Shown piece by piece: positions 1 through 6,502 of a stretch of 29,204 nucleotides of DNA (positions within the stretch are counted from its first letter, which is position 1; each line of letters begins with the position of its first letter). Source of the stretch: CAYVUI01 sp964454745 (GTDB lineage: Bacteria; Planctomycetota; Phycisphaerae; Sedimentisphaerales; Anaerohalosphaeraceae). Position numbers and translations under genes: made by a program. The DNA is taken from assembly GCA_964454745.1 (NCBI GenBank), contig CAYVUI010000055.1, positions 1 through 29,204 of the forward strand. Direction: 5' to 3'. The notes under the pieces were generated by a model. That model saw only the letters and a program-made list of their open reading frames with translations. It did no database searches and was not told the origin of the DNA.

Positions 1-62
1 GGTATAGCGCAGATAAAGGGAAAGACTCAAGAGGTCAAATGTTTCTGTTCAGTGAGGATTGA
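1..62 (+). CDS. 3' end of an unidentified upstream gene (partial)
   Basis: The frame beginning at base 3 is open for 19 codons and stops with TGA at 60-62, three bases before the next start. The peptide ends GQMFLFSED. QMFLF fits the loose beta-clamp binding pattern (Q-x-x-L-F) found at the C-termini of some DNA repair and replication proteins, but a short match like this can arise by chance. The next gene's ribosome binding site (GAGG, 54-57) lies inside this frame, which suggests the two genes are co-transcribed. Frame 1 is also open across this stretch, so the assignment is tentative. No function is assigned. Confidence 0.35.
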   Translation, partial: YSADKGKDSRGQMFLFSED

Positions 63-65
63 TAT

Positions 66-1688
66 ATGGATGGTTTTAATGCAATACAAAAAATGATACT
101 CAAAGAACATTCAAGAGCTATTGTACATATGCGAAAGAGACTGTCTGATCAAAAATTCAGTTTGGTATTCGGTGCAGGGGTAAGTAAAGACTTTAAAATT
201 CCAGATTGGGATACCCTTATTTATGACATTGCCAATGATCGTGAAGTAAGGGGCAAAACAATTCTTGATAACAATATAAAACGATCTCACTCATCAAAAT
301 CGCAGGTTCTTTTTCATCATTTTGCAGCAAAACTTTGTAGTCGTAAGGGTAAAATATTGACTACGGGAGAGATAAAAAATGAATGGAGAAATATAGTCCG
401 TAAACATCTTTATAAAAATAAAGGTGATGTAGATAAAAAGGATGACTGCTTTGGCCACCCTTACCTGCCCACTTTTGTTCCAATAATAAATAGAACTCCA
501 ATGACAATTACATATAATTTTGATGATTATATTGAGCAGATATTACAACGAAAATCAACTGAGAAACGAATTTACGAAACAATCTGGGACCCTCAGCTTC
601 AAACAAAACTAACAAAATGCGTCATCTATCATCCAAATGGTTTTCTGCCTAGAAATCAAATGGAAAGACAAAGTGAGGGGCTTGTATTTTGTGAAGATGA
701 GTTTGCAGATCAACTTATTGAAAGCATGGCAGGAAGATATGCATCTCTTTTGCATCACTACTCACAAAATACTTGTTTGTTTATAGGGCTTTCTTTGGAA
801 GACGCAACTCTCAAGCACTTATTAAGGCAGAGCGCCAAACTAAACCCTGGACATTATCACTACTATGTTGTATATCAAGATGGCGGCCCAAATCTCTCTC
901 AGAATGAGAAAAATGTCATCTTTGAAGCTAATTTTAATCTTTACAATTTAATCACCCTATTTATGGATAGCGATAAAATTAAGGAATTAGGTCGTTTAAT
1001 TGATCTACCAAACGATGCATTTGTTCATAAGGCCGGACTTGATAGTCTAAATTTAATGTACTGTTATTATGTTGTTGGTGCTATAGGAGCTGGGAAAAGC
1101 ACAACTATATCCTATTTTAGAAATCTATTTGCACATGATGAATGGCCTGATTTTCGCATCCCCGAATTGGGTAAGGACTGGGAAACTTTATCCGACACTC
1201 AAAAGCGAAAAGTTGATAATTGGATTGCTGAACAGTTCCGAAAAAAAAATGATGTATTATGCGATGCGCCAGAATCATTAATGGGAATGCATATTATTGA
1301 CCGCGCCCCATTAGACCCGATTGCTTTTACAAAAAAAACTGAAAGATGTAGTAAAGCTAATTTTTTACTTAGCAAGATTCATGAGAATGAAAAGGGCTTT
1401 AAAATTCGAAAGGGTCATGTCATACTGTTATTAAGCGATTCTGATGTATTAGAGGAAAGAGCCAAAACTGGCGGGAAGAAATATGATTCTAATAAACTCA
1501 CAAAAATGCAGGAAGACTTGAAGCGTATCTATAAGTCGCAAAACGGGATGACTATGATTTGCACAAAGAACAAAAAACTTGAACAAGTAATTAAAGAAGT
1601 TGGCAAAGTAATTCATCGAAAAGAATATAAAGAATTAAACCTACATGTAAGAATAACAAAGATCAAAAAAGGAATATATAAATGCTAG
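66..1688 (+). CDS. SIR2-domain protein fused to a deoxynucleoside-kinase-like P-loop domain
   Basis: 540 aa, no signal peptide, ATG preceded by GAGG at 8-base spacing. Residues about 30-260 form a SIR2_2-type domain: GAGVS at 36-40, PDW at 46-48, YNFDD at 150-154 (the family's N-Y/F-D motif), candidate catalytic His189 in HPNG, and FIGLSLED at 239-246. Residues about 335-500 form a second P-loop domain with Walker A GAIGAGKST (338-346), a DR motif (412-413) of the deoxynucleoside/thymidylate kinase type, and a basic LID-like stretch with ERAK (464-467). SIR2 proteins in phage defence (ThsA, DSR2, SPARSA) degrade NAD+. The kinase half could sense or modify nucleotides; that is inference. The gene overlaps the downstream deoxyribosyltransferase by 7 bases, indicating translational coupling. 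It is AT-rich compared with the carbohydrate genes to the right. I do not recognise this fusion as a named system. Confidence 0.85.
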   Translation: MDGFNAIQKMILKEHSRAIVHMRKRLSDQKFSLVFGAGVSKDFKIPDWDTLIYDIANDREVRGKTILDNNIKRSHSSKSQVLFHHFAAKLCSRKGKILTTGEIKNEWRNIVRKHLYKNKGDVDKKDDCFGHPYLPTFVPIINRTPMTITYNFDDYIEQILQRKSTEKRIYETIWDPQLQTKLTKCVIYHPNGFLPRNQMERQSEGLVFCEDEFADQLIESMAGRYASLLHHYSQNTCLFIGLSLEDATLKHLLRQSAKLNPGHYHYYVVYQDGGPNLSQNEKNVIFEANFNLYNLITLFMDSDKIKELGRLIDLPNDAFVHKAGLDSLNLMYCYYVVGAIGAGKSTTISYFRNLFAHDEWPDFRIPELGKDWETLSDTQKRKVDNWIAEQFRKKNDVLCDAPESLMGMHIIDRAPLDPIAFTKKTERCSKANFLLSKIHENEKGFKIRKGHVILLLSDSDVLEERAKTGGKKYDSNKLTKMQEDLKRIYKSQNGMTMICTKNKKLEQVIKEVGKVIHRKEYKELNLHVRITKIKKGIYKC

Positions 1689-2182
1689 CTGACAATAGTA
1701 ATAAAAAATTAAAGGTCTATTTGGCGGGACCTCTTTTTAGTATGGCTGAAAAGACTTTTAATCATAATCTCAAAAAAACTCTAAGCCCTTTTTTTGAGAT
1801 ATATCTTCCTCAAGAAGATGGTGGGTTGCTGGTTAACATGGTTAAGGCTGGATTGCCAGAAGAATTGGCTTCCCAAAAAGTTTTTGATATTGATAAAAGA
1901 GCAATGGATGAATGTGATTTATTATTGATAATACTTGATGGCAGATCTATAGACGAAGGGGCCGCTTTTGAACTAGGTTATGCATATGCAAAAGGAAAAA
2001 AGTGTTATGGGCTGAAAACGGATCCAAGGCAACTTTTAGCCGCAGGAAACAATCCAATGATTGAAGGGCCACTTGAAAATATTTTTAATAATATAGAAGA
2101 ATTGCTTGCGTGGGCAAAGGGGCACTCCAAAACAAAATCTGTGATGGAAGCCCAGGGCAAAAACTTAAATAACAGGAAGTAG
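1682..2182 (+). CDS. nucleoside 2-deoxyribosyltransferase (DRHyd superfamily)
   Basis: 166 aa, close to the usual length for the family. The N-terminus has the beta-strand/phosphate-loop motif VYLAGPLF (12-19). Asp86 in ILDG, Asp91 and Glu97 in DEGAAFELGYA (91-101) match the catalytic Asp/Glu pair of nucleoside 2-deoxyribosyltransferase, with the same six-residue spacing as D92/E98 in the Lactobacillus enzyme. KTDPRQ (112-117) and NNPMI (123-127) complete the family signature. Known members cleave or exchange the base of 2'-deoxynucleosides. Related DRHyd proteins were predicted by comparative genomics to process nucleotides in conflict systems. The start lies 7 bases inside the SIR2-kinase gene, so the two products are probably made in fixed ratio. 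No membrane segment. Whether it acts on free deoxynucleosides, phage modified nucleotides or a signal nucleotide cannot be read from sequence. Confidence 0.88.
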   Translation: MLADNSNKKLKVYLAGPLFSMAEKTFNHNLKKTLSPFFEIYLPQEDGGLLVNMVKAGLPEELASQKVFDIDKRAMDECDLLLIILDGRSIDEGAAFELGYAYAKGKKCYGLKTDPRQLLAAGNNPMIEGPLENIFNNIEELLAWAKGHSKTKSVMEAQGKNLNNRK

Positions 2183-2217
2183 CTAAGGTCAAAGTGTAAT
2201 ATTATAATTGTCTGATT

Positions 2218-3291
2218 ATGAGAGAATCTGAATTACATAATTTACATACTATCGCTCATTCATTTAAGGCTTTATGTTCGGAGATGGAGAAGCCGAACAT
2301 GTTTATTATGCCTTATGATAATAGCAATCCCCTAAACATAGATCACTTTGAAAAAGTTCTCTCATGCCTGAGGGAGGCTTTTGATGCTGATGTTTTTGAA
2401 TTAGAGTCTAATGAATGTGATTTATTTAGCTTTTCCAGCACTCCGAAATCCCAATTCTTTAAATGTATTGCGATTGATTCGGGAAAGATTGAAAAAATAA
2501 GAGACGTTATCAAAGAGGTTTTATGGACAGCAGGAAAACAAAGTAGCAAACCACCATTGTTAAACAAACTGTTATCGGCAGCTGACGACGGGCTCGCTGA
2601 TAACTTTAAGCTGTCAGAATACGGCATATTTATTCCTTACAAAACTAAAAAAAATAGCGAAATTAGAACTCATTCATTTAATCACAAACCTGTTTTCTAT
2701 AGATATCGAATTTCTGAAAGAAAAGTTAACAGGCTACCTGCGAACCTTAAATCATTCCTTCAGCTCTTGTTTGCAGATTGCCCCAATCATTTATTTCAAA
2801 AAAGTAATTTTAGAGCGTCCGCCAGAACTATCGATGAAATTGATATTAAATATGAAATTTCACATGAATCATCGCATGAGTTGATTGAACTTGCTAAGCA
2901 AAGTGAATCATTCAACCAATTTAAAAGTAGGCATGAGAACTTGCAGAAATTTCTGCTTCTAAATGATCCATGTACTGTCGCTTGCGAAGTACCTTTATGG
3001 TTAGAAGAAAAAGAAATACAAGATTATAAGATGTTTTTCAATACTAACGACACGTTAACTGGACACATTGATGTACTTAGATACGAAAAAGATGGTAAGA
3101 TTGGCATTTGGGATTATAAACCGGGAGCGAAAAGTGAGGTAGATGCGTCAATTCAGATCTGGCTATATGCTCTTATGTTATCTGTCAGAACAGGCTTATC
3201 TATGAAGAATATTATTTGTGGTTATTTTGACGAGCAGGATTTGTTCGTATTGAACCCAGATGAAATGATAATATACAACAAAACAGAGTAA
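2218..3291 (+). CDS. RecB-like PD-(D/E)XK nuclease
   Basis: 357 aa, same strand, 35 bases after the deoxyribosyltransferase stop. The C-terminal third carries the RecB/Cas4-like nuclease pattern in order: Glu257 in CEVPLW, Asp285 in GHIDVL, Asp299-x-Lys301 in WDYKPG, and Gln313 in IQIWLYALML. A histidine-rich segment with HESSHE (about 217-222) may hold the His seen upstream in this fold. The first 200 residues are not recognised; they have no signal peptide or clear membrane segment and could be target recognition. The nuclease would attack DNA, probably as an effector or partner of the SIR2-kinase/deoxyribosyltransferase pair. No Shine-Dalgarno sequence is visible before ATG 2218, so it may depend on coupling, or a start further in may be used (Met23 at 2284 also lacks a good site). 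Confidence 0.75.
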   Translation: MRESELHNLHTIAHSFKALCSEMEKPNMFIMPYDNSNPLNIDHFEKVLSCLREAFDADVFELESNECDLFSFSSTPKSQFFKCIAIDSGKIEKIRDVIKEVLWTAGKQSSKPPLLNKLLSAADDGLADNFKLSEYGIFIPYKTKKNSEIRTHSFNHKPVFYRYRISERKVNRLPANLKSFLQLLFADCPNHLFQKSNFRASARTIDEIDIKYEISHESSHELIELAKQSESFNQFKSRHENLQKFLLLNDPCTVACEVPLWLEEKEIQDYKMFFNTNDTLTGHIDVLRYEKDGKIGIWDYKPGAKSEVDASIQIWLYALMLSVRTGLSMKNIICGYFDEQDLFVLNPDEMIIYNKTE

Positions 3292-3327
3292 TACTTAAGG
3301 AATGAAAAGATTATGACCAAATCCACT

Positions 3328-3556
3328 AAGAAGAGAGTGCTCATTGCTGGATATCTTACTGTAGATAACCATTTATATAAAGGTGATCGAGAAATTATGG
3401 CAGTACCTCAGGAAACATCACTGTTCGAATCAAATTTATGCAGACTATGATGCCCTAAGGCGGGTAGCGGTGGAGGCCTGGCATCGGACCTGCTAGGGCG
3501 AAGTGAAAATCCAGTCAATATGCAGAGCAAAATATGTCGAAGACGAATTTATCTAA
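3328..3556 (+). pseudogene. C-terminal remnant of an IS630-family transposase
   Basis: Read with one +1 frameshift near 3380 and one nonsense codon (TAG 3494-3496), this stretch gives RVLIAGYLT..., then VIEKLWQYLRKHH, then YADYDALRRVAVEAWHRTC and IQSICRAKYV. This follows the end of IS630-family DDE transposases: RLxYLPPYSP, NPVENLWHYLRxHHxSN, Y-x-DYDAL, AAxxAW, IxSICxxPY. The spacing between the tyrosine of the first block and the tryptophan of ENLW is preserved. The fragment is more GC-rich than its surroundings. Only the tail is left, and no complete terminal inverted repeats were identified. A small ORF of 45 codons (3313-3450) overlaps it but is better explained as part of this remnant. 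Confidence 0.62.
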
Positions 3557-3568
3557 AGCCGTTGGTAT

Positions 3569-3588
3569 TATCACATATTTTTGTGATA
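3569..3588. repeat. perfect 7-bp inverted repeat
   Basis: TATCACA at 3569-3575 and TGTGATA at 3582-3588 are separated by six T/A bases. It lies just past the IS630 remnant and could be a protein-binding site or a trace of an element end. No gene starts directly beside it. Confidence 0.3.
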
Positions 3589-3650
3589 TATGTACGATTC
3601 AAAACTAGTTTGGATGTTTTCCGATGCTCAAAATAACAGTCTGAAAAAAG

Positions 3651-3680
3651 CCACTGCCCTCAAAACTGCCCTTGAAATAG
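3651..3680. repeat. imperfect direct repeat (second copy 3902-3930)
   Basis: CCACTGCCCTCAAA is shared exactly, followed by CTG(C/T)CCT and AAAT with single-base indels, at 3651-3680 and again at about 3902-3930. The second copy is inside the recombinase reading frame (RFEDSLRAVG), while the first is just outside its stop codon. They could be recombination arm or core sites, or a small internal duplication. Confidence 0.4.
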
Positions 3681-3683
3681 GTA

Positions 3684-4166
3684 TTAAAACAGTATAAAAT
3701 CGTGTTTTAGTAGTAAGGAAATGAGAGTCCCTAAGTCCTTATTTTCCTTAGTGTTAAGCTGTAAATATAGGTTTTTCATGAGTTTACAAAAAGAGGGTAG
3801 GTCGAATCCCGCCCTCTCCGTTATATTTTCATCCGCCAAATTCACGTCTATAAGTTCTTGTAATTCAGGCACTTGCGTATCCTCGCCTATTTTTGACTGG
3901 CCCACTGCCCTCAAACTGTCCTCAAATCGGTCTTCGGCAAGGTCAGTGGAATTGGATTTGGCAAACTCCATCATAGTCTTTTGGCTGTCATCATCGTGCA
4001 GATGGTAGTACAAATCCATGATATCCGAGCTGCTGTGTTCGAGCCATGCCAGAGCTTTTCTGTAGGCAACTCCGTGGTTGGCACAGATGCTTGCGAAATG
4101 GTGCCTGAAAGAGTGCAGCTTGTATTGCTGGGGATCATGAACCGATAAGTACCCAGTTAGGTCGTC
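3684..4166 (-). pseudogene. truncated tyrosine recombinase (phage-type integrase), C-terminal part
   Basis: The minus-strand frame is open from codon 4164-4166, just after an in-frame TAA (4167-4169), to the stop at 3684: 160 codons with no start matching the conserved part. It begins inside the catalytic domain and shows HSFRHHFAS (His18 and Arg21 of the fragment), LEHSS (His44) and DLYYH with probable nucleophile Tyr53. These are the second half of the R-H-x-x-R-H-Y active site. The N-terminal domain, the first catalytic Arg and probably the start are missing, so the gene is dead. Its last 60 codons run across a tRNA-Ser-like sequence, giving the peptide TERAGFD; comparable ERAGFEP-type tails occur where integrase genes read into tRNA attachment sites. 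It lies between the AT-rich nuclease cassette and the carbohydrate locus. Confidence 0.75.
3802..3820 (+). other. tRNA-Ser 3'-end-like block, probable old attachment site
   Basis: TCGAATCCCGCCCTCTCCG matches the T-loop, 3' T-stem and 3' acceptor strand of typical bacterial tRNA-Ser genes. The 5' half of the T-arm is degenerate and no tRNA body precedes it, so it is not a functional tRNA. Integrases often target this part of tRNA genes and leave such copies as attL or attR. It sits inside the 3' end of the truncated integrase. Confidence 0.5.
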
Positions 4167-4169
4167 TTA

Positions 4170-4390
4170 TGGCACTATTACTGGATATACATGCTCCACA
4201 AATCCTTACCTGTATTACCAGAAAATATTTGGATATGACTGGGTATGTACAAATTCACTGCGAGTTTTTGCGACAGCAAATATAGGACCATCAAAGTCCA
4301 GATTTTTCTTGGGGTAGATTTTCGCTGGATTGCCGTATCACCCGGGTATTTCTGATATTTCACTACAATGATAAGGACTAACAATCCGAA
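4170..4390. other. stretch without a recognisable gene
   Basis: Short open frames exist on both strands, the longest 74 codons on minus, but none has a good ribosome binding site or a family match. A 40-codon minus-strand frame around 4204-4325 has protein-like composition and may be a gene scrap. This is the junction between the mobile remnants and the carbohydrate locus. Confidence 0.4.
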
Positions 4391-4405
4391 ACTGTGTAAC
4401 ACAGT
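4391..4405. promoter_or_regulatory. 15-bp perfect palindrome, candidate operator
   Basis: ACTGTGT-A-ACACAGT is a perfect inverted repeat with 7-bp arms, located 28 bases before the candidate -35 box of the first AraR-type regulator gene. Position and symmetry suit an operator, perhaps autoregulatory. No matching copy was found before the other operons. Confidence 0.4.
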
Positions 4406-4433
4406 AATATTATATTGTCACACAAAATTAATA

Positions 4434-4462
4434 TTGACATAAATACACAGATATGCTATTTT
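4434..4462 (+). promoter_or_regulatory. sigma70-type promoter for the first regulator
   Basis: A perfect TTGACA (4434-4439) is followed after 17 bases by TATTTT (4457-4462). The expected transcription start is near 4469, exactly at the ATG I prefer for the regulator, which has no Shine-Dalgarno sequence. The mRNA may therefore be leaderless. Confidence 0.5.
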
Positions 4463-4468
4463 ATCACT

Positions 4469-5620
4469 ATGGTAGTGAAAATTAGTAATCTTGATGACTT
4501 GGTAACTTGCCTTGAGCATTCTTTAAGCCAGTCGCCTTCCGCTGCGGGAGCAAGGCTAAAATCGCACCGCGAGATCGCTGATTCTCTTAATTTGAATCAC
4601 TCCCAAGTCAGAAGTTCCCTGCAGAGGCTTGAAAAAAAAGGCATTTTACTGCGAAAACCAAGGATCGGAACCTATATCAGAAGGCTGCCTTCTTTCGTTA
4701 ATCCTAAAGAGTCTCCTGCAATTGACCCCAAACTCCTGCTAAAGGATTTGGGCAATGAATCAACTGCGGCCCCCATGAAAGTCACCAGCAGCCTGCAAAT
4801 CGGGTTCTGGGGCAAGTTGGAATCACAAATCGAAAGTGACCAGAAAATTCTGGCCGGTATTACAATGGCGGCCAACCGCCGGGGGCACAAGCTCATTGTG
4901 CATTCAGGCTTCGAAGATCGGGACCGCCATAGCGATCGAATTAACTGCGATCTCATGAACTTCATTAAAAATGATCCCTGTGACGGGTACCTTGTACTCT
5001 CGGAATGGGAATCTCTTTTCACATCAACTTTTAAAAACCAAACCGTCCCTGTCGTCTACTTCATGTTGGGGTCTACGGGCATCAATAAAGATCCCATGAT
5101 ACTCCTTGATACCTGTTCTGCGATAGAACGAGCCATGAGCATTTTTCTTCATCAGGGTTATAAAAAAATCGCAATGATCGGCCTGGACAGGAAAAATGAA
5201 TTTGAGGCTGAATATTTTGAATATAAAAAATGCGTCGAGCTGTTAAATCTCGACTATTCAAACATGGTCTTCTGCGACCTGAATTATGAAGATATCTATA
5301 CCAAAATACAAAAACTCCTGACCGGAAATAACATTCCCGAAGCGATCTATGTGAATGACGACTATATTTTAAACGGTGTATCGAGGGCGATGAAGGAACT
5401 GAAAATCGTTCCCGGAAAGGATGTTGCTGTTATTACGCTTAGCAACAGGGATATTCGCCTGCCAGATGATCAAAACTGGAGCCGGCTGGAATTCAACCGG
5501 GATTATTTTTGTCAACTTCTTGTTGAAACACTGCTTGATATACTCCAGGGGGGAAACTCAGACCCCGAATCCATCAAGCTGCAGGCTCGCTGGATCAAAG
5601 GAGATACACATATTCTGTAA
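4469..5620 (+). CDS. GntR-type HTH / LacI-fold sugar-responsive regulator (AraR-like)
   Basis: 383 aa from ATG 4469. An upstream TTG at 4415 would add 18 residues before the HTH and overlap the promoter, so it was not chosen. Residues about 5-70 form a winged helix (REIADSLNLNHSQVRSSLQRLEKKGIL, 33-58 approximately, then the wing RIGTYIRR). From about residue 110 the protein has a periplasmic-binding-protein/LacI-like effector domain (GFWGKL, GYLVLSEWE, VPVVYF, GYKKIAMIGLD, AIYVNDD, SRLEFNRDYFCQLLVETLL). This pairing is known from AraR-type regulators, which leave their operator on binding a sugar. It is a clear paralogue of the regulator at 25373-26566, sharing the region around WSR(L/M)EF(N/D)RD and the C-terminus W-I-x-G-(D/E)-T. 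It probably controls the PEP-CTERM and beta-helix genes downstream, perhaps others; ligand unknown. Confidence 0.85.
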   Translation: MVVKISNLDDLVTCLEHSLSQSPSAAGARLKSHREIADSLNLNHSQVRSSLQRLEKKGILLRKPRIGTYIRRLPSFVNPKESPAIDPKLLLKDLGNESTAAPMKVTSSLQIGFWGKLESQIESDQKILAGITMAANRRGHKLIVHSGFEDRDRHSDRINCDLMNFIKNDPCDGYLVLSEWESLFTSTFKNQTVPVVYFMLGSTGINKDPMILLDTCSAIERAMSIFLHQGYKKIAMIGLDRKNEFEAEYFEYKKCVELLNLDYSNMVFCDLNYEDIYTKIQKLLTGNNIPEAIYVNDDYILNGVSRAMKELKIVPGKDVAVITLSNRDIRLPDDQNWSRLEFNRDYFCQLLVETLLDILQGGNSDPESIKLQARWIKGDTHIL

Positions 5621-5672
5621 AAAGTGGGAGTAAGATATAAACAAAACGTACAAAAATTTCAGATGTGTAAAT

Positions 5673-5688
5673 GGCACTGTGCAGTGCC
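5673..5688. promoter_or_regulatory. perfect inverted repeat in the leader of the PEP-CTERM gene
   Basis: GGCACTG-TG-CAGTGCC is followed eight bases later by a run of seven T (from about 5697). It could be a weak terminator after the regulator gene, or a leader hairpin or operator for the next gene. It shares CACTGTG with the palindrome at 4391-4405 in part only. Confidence 0.4.
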
Positions 5689-5731
5689 GGAAACTATTTT
5701 TTTAAGATCCTTTTTAATGGAGGCAGGAAAA

Positions 5732-6370
5732 ATGAAAAAAATTTTGATCTTATCATTTGTTAGTGTTGTTTGTCTGGTTGCCACCGCAGGCACACAGTTA
5801 CTTCAGGACGGTTCTTTTGAGGTGTGGGATGCTGAAAATCCGGACTGGGTCTATTACTGGAATGTACAGGCAAACCTGCATTCGGTCGGAACCATAGATG
5901 TGGTACATGCCGATGATCGTTCACTCAAGATAATGTCGAATTCCCAATGGAATGAAGATGGGGTTACACTGAACACAGGCAGAAACCAGATAAATGACAA
6001 CCTGTCGTATAATGCTGGCGATACAGTTGAAATGAGTCTGATGGTAAATGTAAGCAACTGGGATGCAGCAGGCCCTGGAAAAGGCATCAGTTTCAGACTT
6101 GTCGCGAATCATCTGCCGGTTTTTGTTTCAGATTCTATTAAAGAGACAAGTGGAAGTTGGCAGCAGATTACCGGTGAATATACTTTCACGGAAGCTTTTA
6201 CCGGCGAACTCATTTATGAGATCAGATTTGATCACAGCCAGAATACCAACCCCGGCGTTACTGATATTGCTTATGTTGACAGTGCTTCTATGGTAGTTGT
6301 CCCTGAACCTGCGACATTGTCTTTATTGGGTATTGGTGCGTATTTAATTTCTCGCAAAAGAAAAATTTAG
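5732..6370 (+). CDS. secreted PEP-CTERM protein with CBM-like beta-sandwich
   Basis: 212 aa from ATG 5732, chosen over the longer frame at 5624 because GGAGG lies 8 bases upstream and a signal peptide starts here (MKKILILSFVSVVCLVATA). The mature part resembles family 4/9/22 carbohydrate-binding modules: LLQDGSFEVWD near the N-terminus, a central strand-rich region with GDTVEMSLMV, SWQQITGEYTF, and a final strand TDIAYVDSASMVVV. The C-terminus is a PEP-CTERM signal: VPEPATLSLLGIG (190-202), a short hydrophobic helix and an RKRK tail. PEP-CTERM proteins are exported, processed by an exosortase and placed at the cell surface or matrix. It follows the regulator by 111 bases and ends at a strong terminator. 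Probable role: surface glycan binding. No catalytic motif seen. Confidence 0.8.
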   Translation: MKKILILSFVSVVCLVATAGTQLLQDGSFEVWDAENPDWVYYWNVQANLHSVGTIDVVHADDRSLKIMSNSQWNEDGVTLNTGRNQINDNLSYNAGDTVEMSLMVNVSNWDAAGPGKGISFRLVANHLPVFVSDSIKETSGSWQQITGEYTFTEAFTGELIYEIRFDHSQNTNPGVTDIAYVDSASMVVVPEPATLSLLGIGAYLISRKRKI

Positions 6371-6419
6371 TTCATACTGACACACATTAAGTTGCTTAAT
6401 TATAAACCAGTAAATATAA

Positions 6420-6451
6420 AACACTGCCTGATTTGATCGGGCAGTGTTTTT
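6420..6451 (+). terminator. Rho-independent terminator
   Basis: AACACTGCCTGA (6420-6431) pairs with TCGGGCAGTGTT (6437-6448): 12 bp with one G-T pair and a five-base loop, followed by T to 6451. It ends the PEP-CTERM transcript, only 51 bases before the beta-helix gene. Confidence 0.85.
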
Positions 6452-6502
6452 ATAGACCATGACCGGTTTGTATTTCGAAAAGTTTTCAGAAAGGGTGCTG
6501 CA

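Larger units (their letters stand above)
63..4166. mobile_element. probable acquired island segment with defence cassette and decayed mobile genes
   Basis: The segment combines AT-rich genes of defence type, a broken IS630-family transposase, a truncated tyrosine recombinase and a tRNA-Ser-like attachment block. The left edge lies outside the window. The right edge is somewhere between 3820 and about 4390, where GC content rises and the carbohydrate locus begins. No second att copy is visible, so limits are uncertain. Confidence 0.45.

Noticed and set aside
3452..3500. GC-rich stem (GCCCTA pairing with TAGGGC) that could be a structured ncRNA such as a retron or tracr-like RNA
   Set aside because: It is coding sequence of the transposase remnant, and no reverse transcriptase or Cas gene is nearby.
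3313..3636. Possible selenoprotein: CRL followed by TGA (3448-3450) and a GC-rich hairpin, or a PfkB-type kinase fragment
   Set aside because: The same DNA in the next frame gives YADYDALRRVAVEAW and other IS630 transposase blocks with correct spacing, which explains both the GC-rich patch and the peptide.
3793..3820. Functional tRNA-Ser gene
   Set aside because: Only the T-loop and 3' acceptor strand are present; there is no anticodon arm, D arm or 5' acceptor strand.
4204..4325. Minus-strand 40-codon frame with protein-like composition
   Set aside because: Stops on both sides, no start or ribosome site, and no family recognised; the reverse frame is also open.
4415..4468. Upstream TTG start extending the first regulator by 18 residues
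   Set aside because: It overlaps a perfect -35 box and adds residues before the usual start of the winged helix; the paralogue also starts just before the helix.
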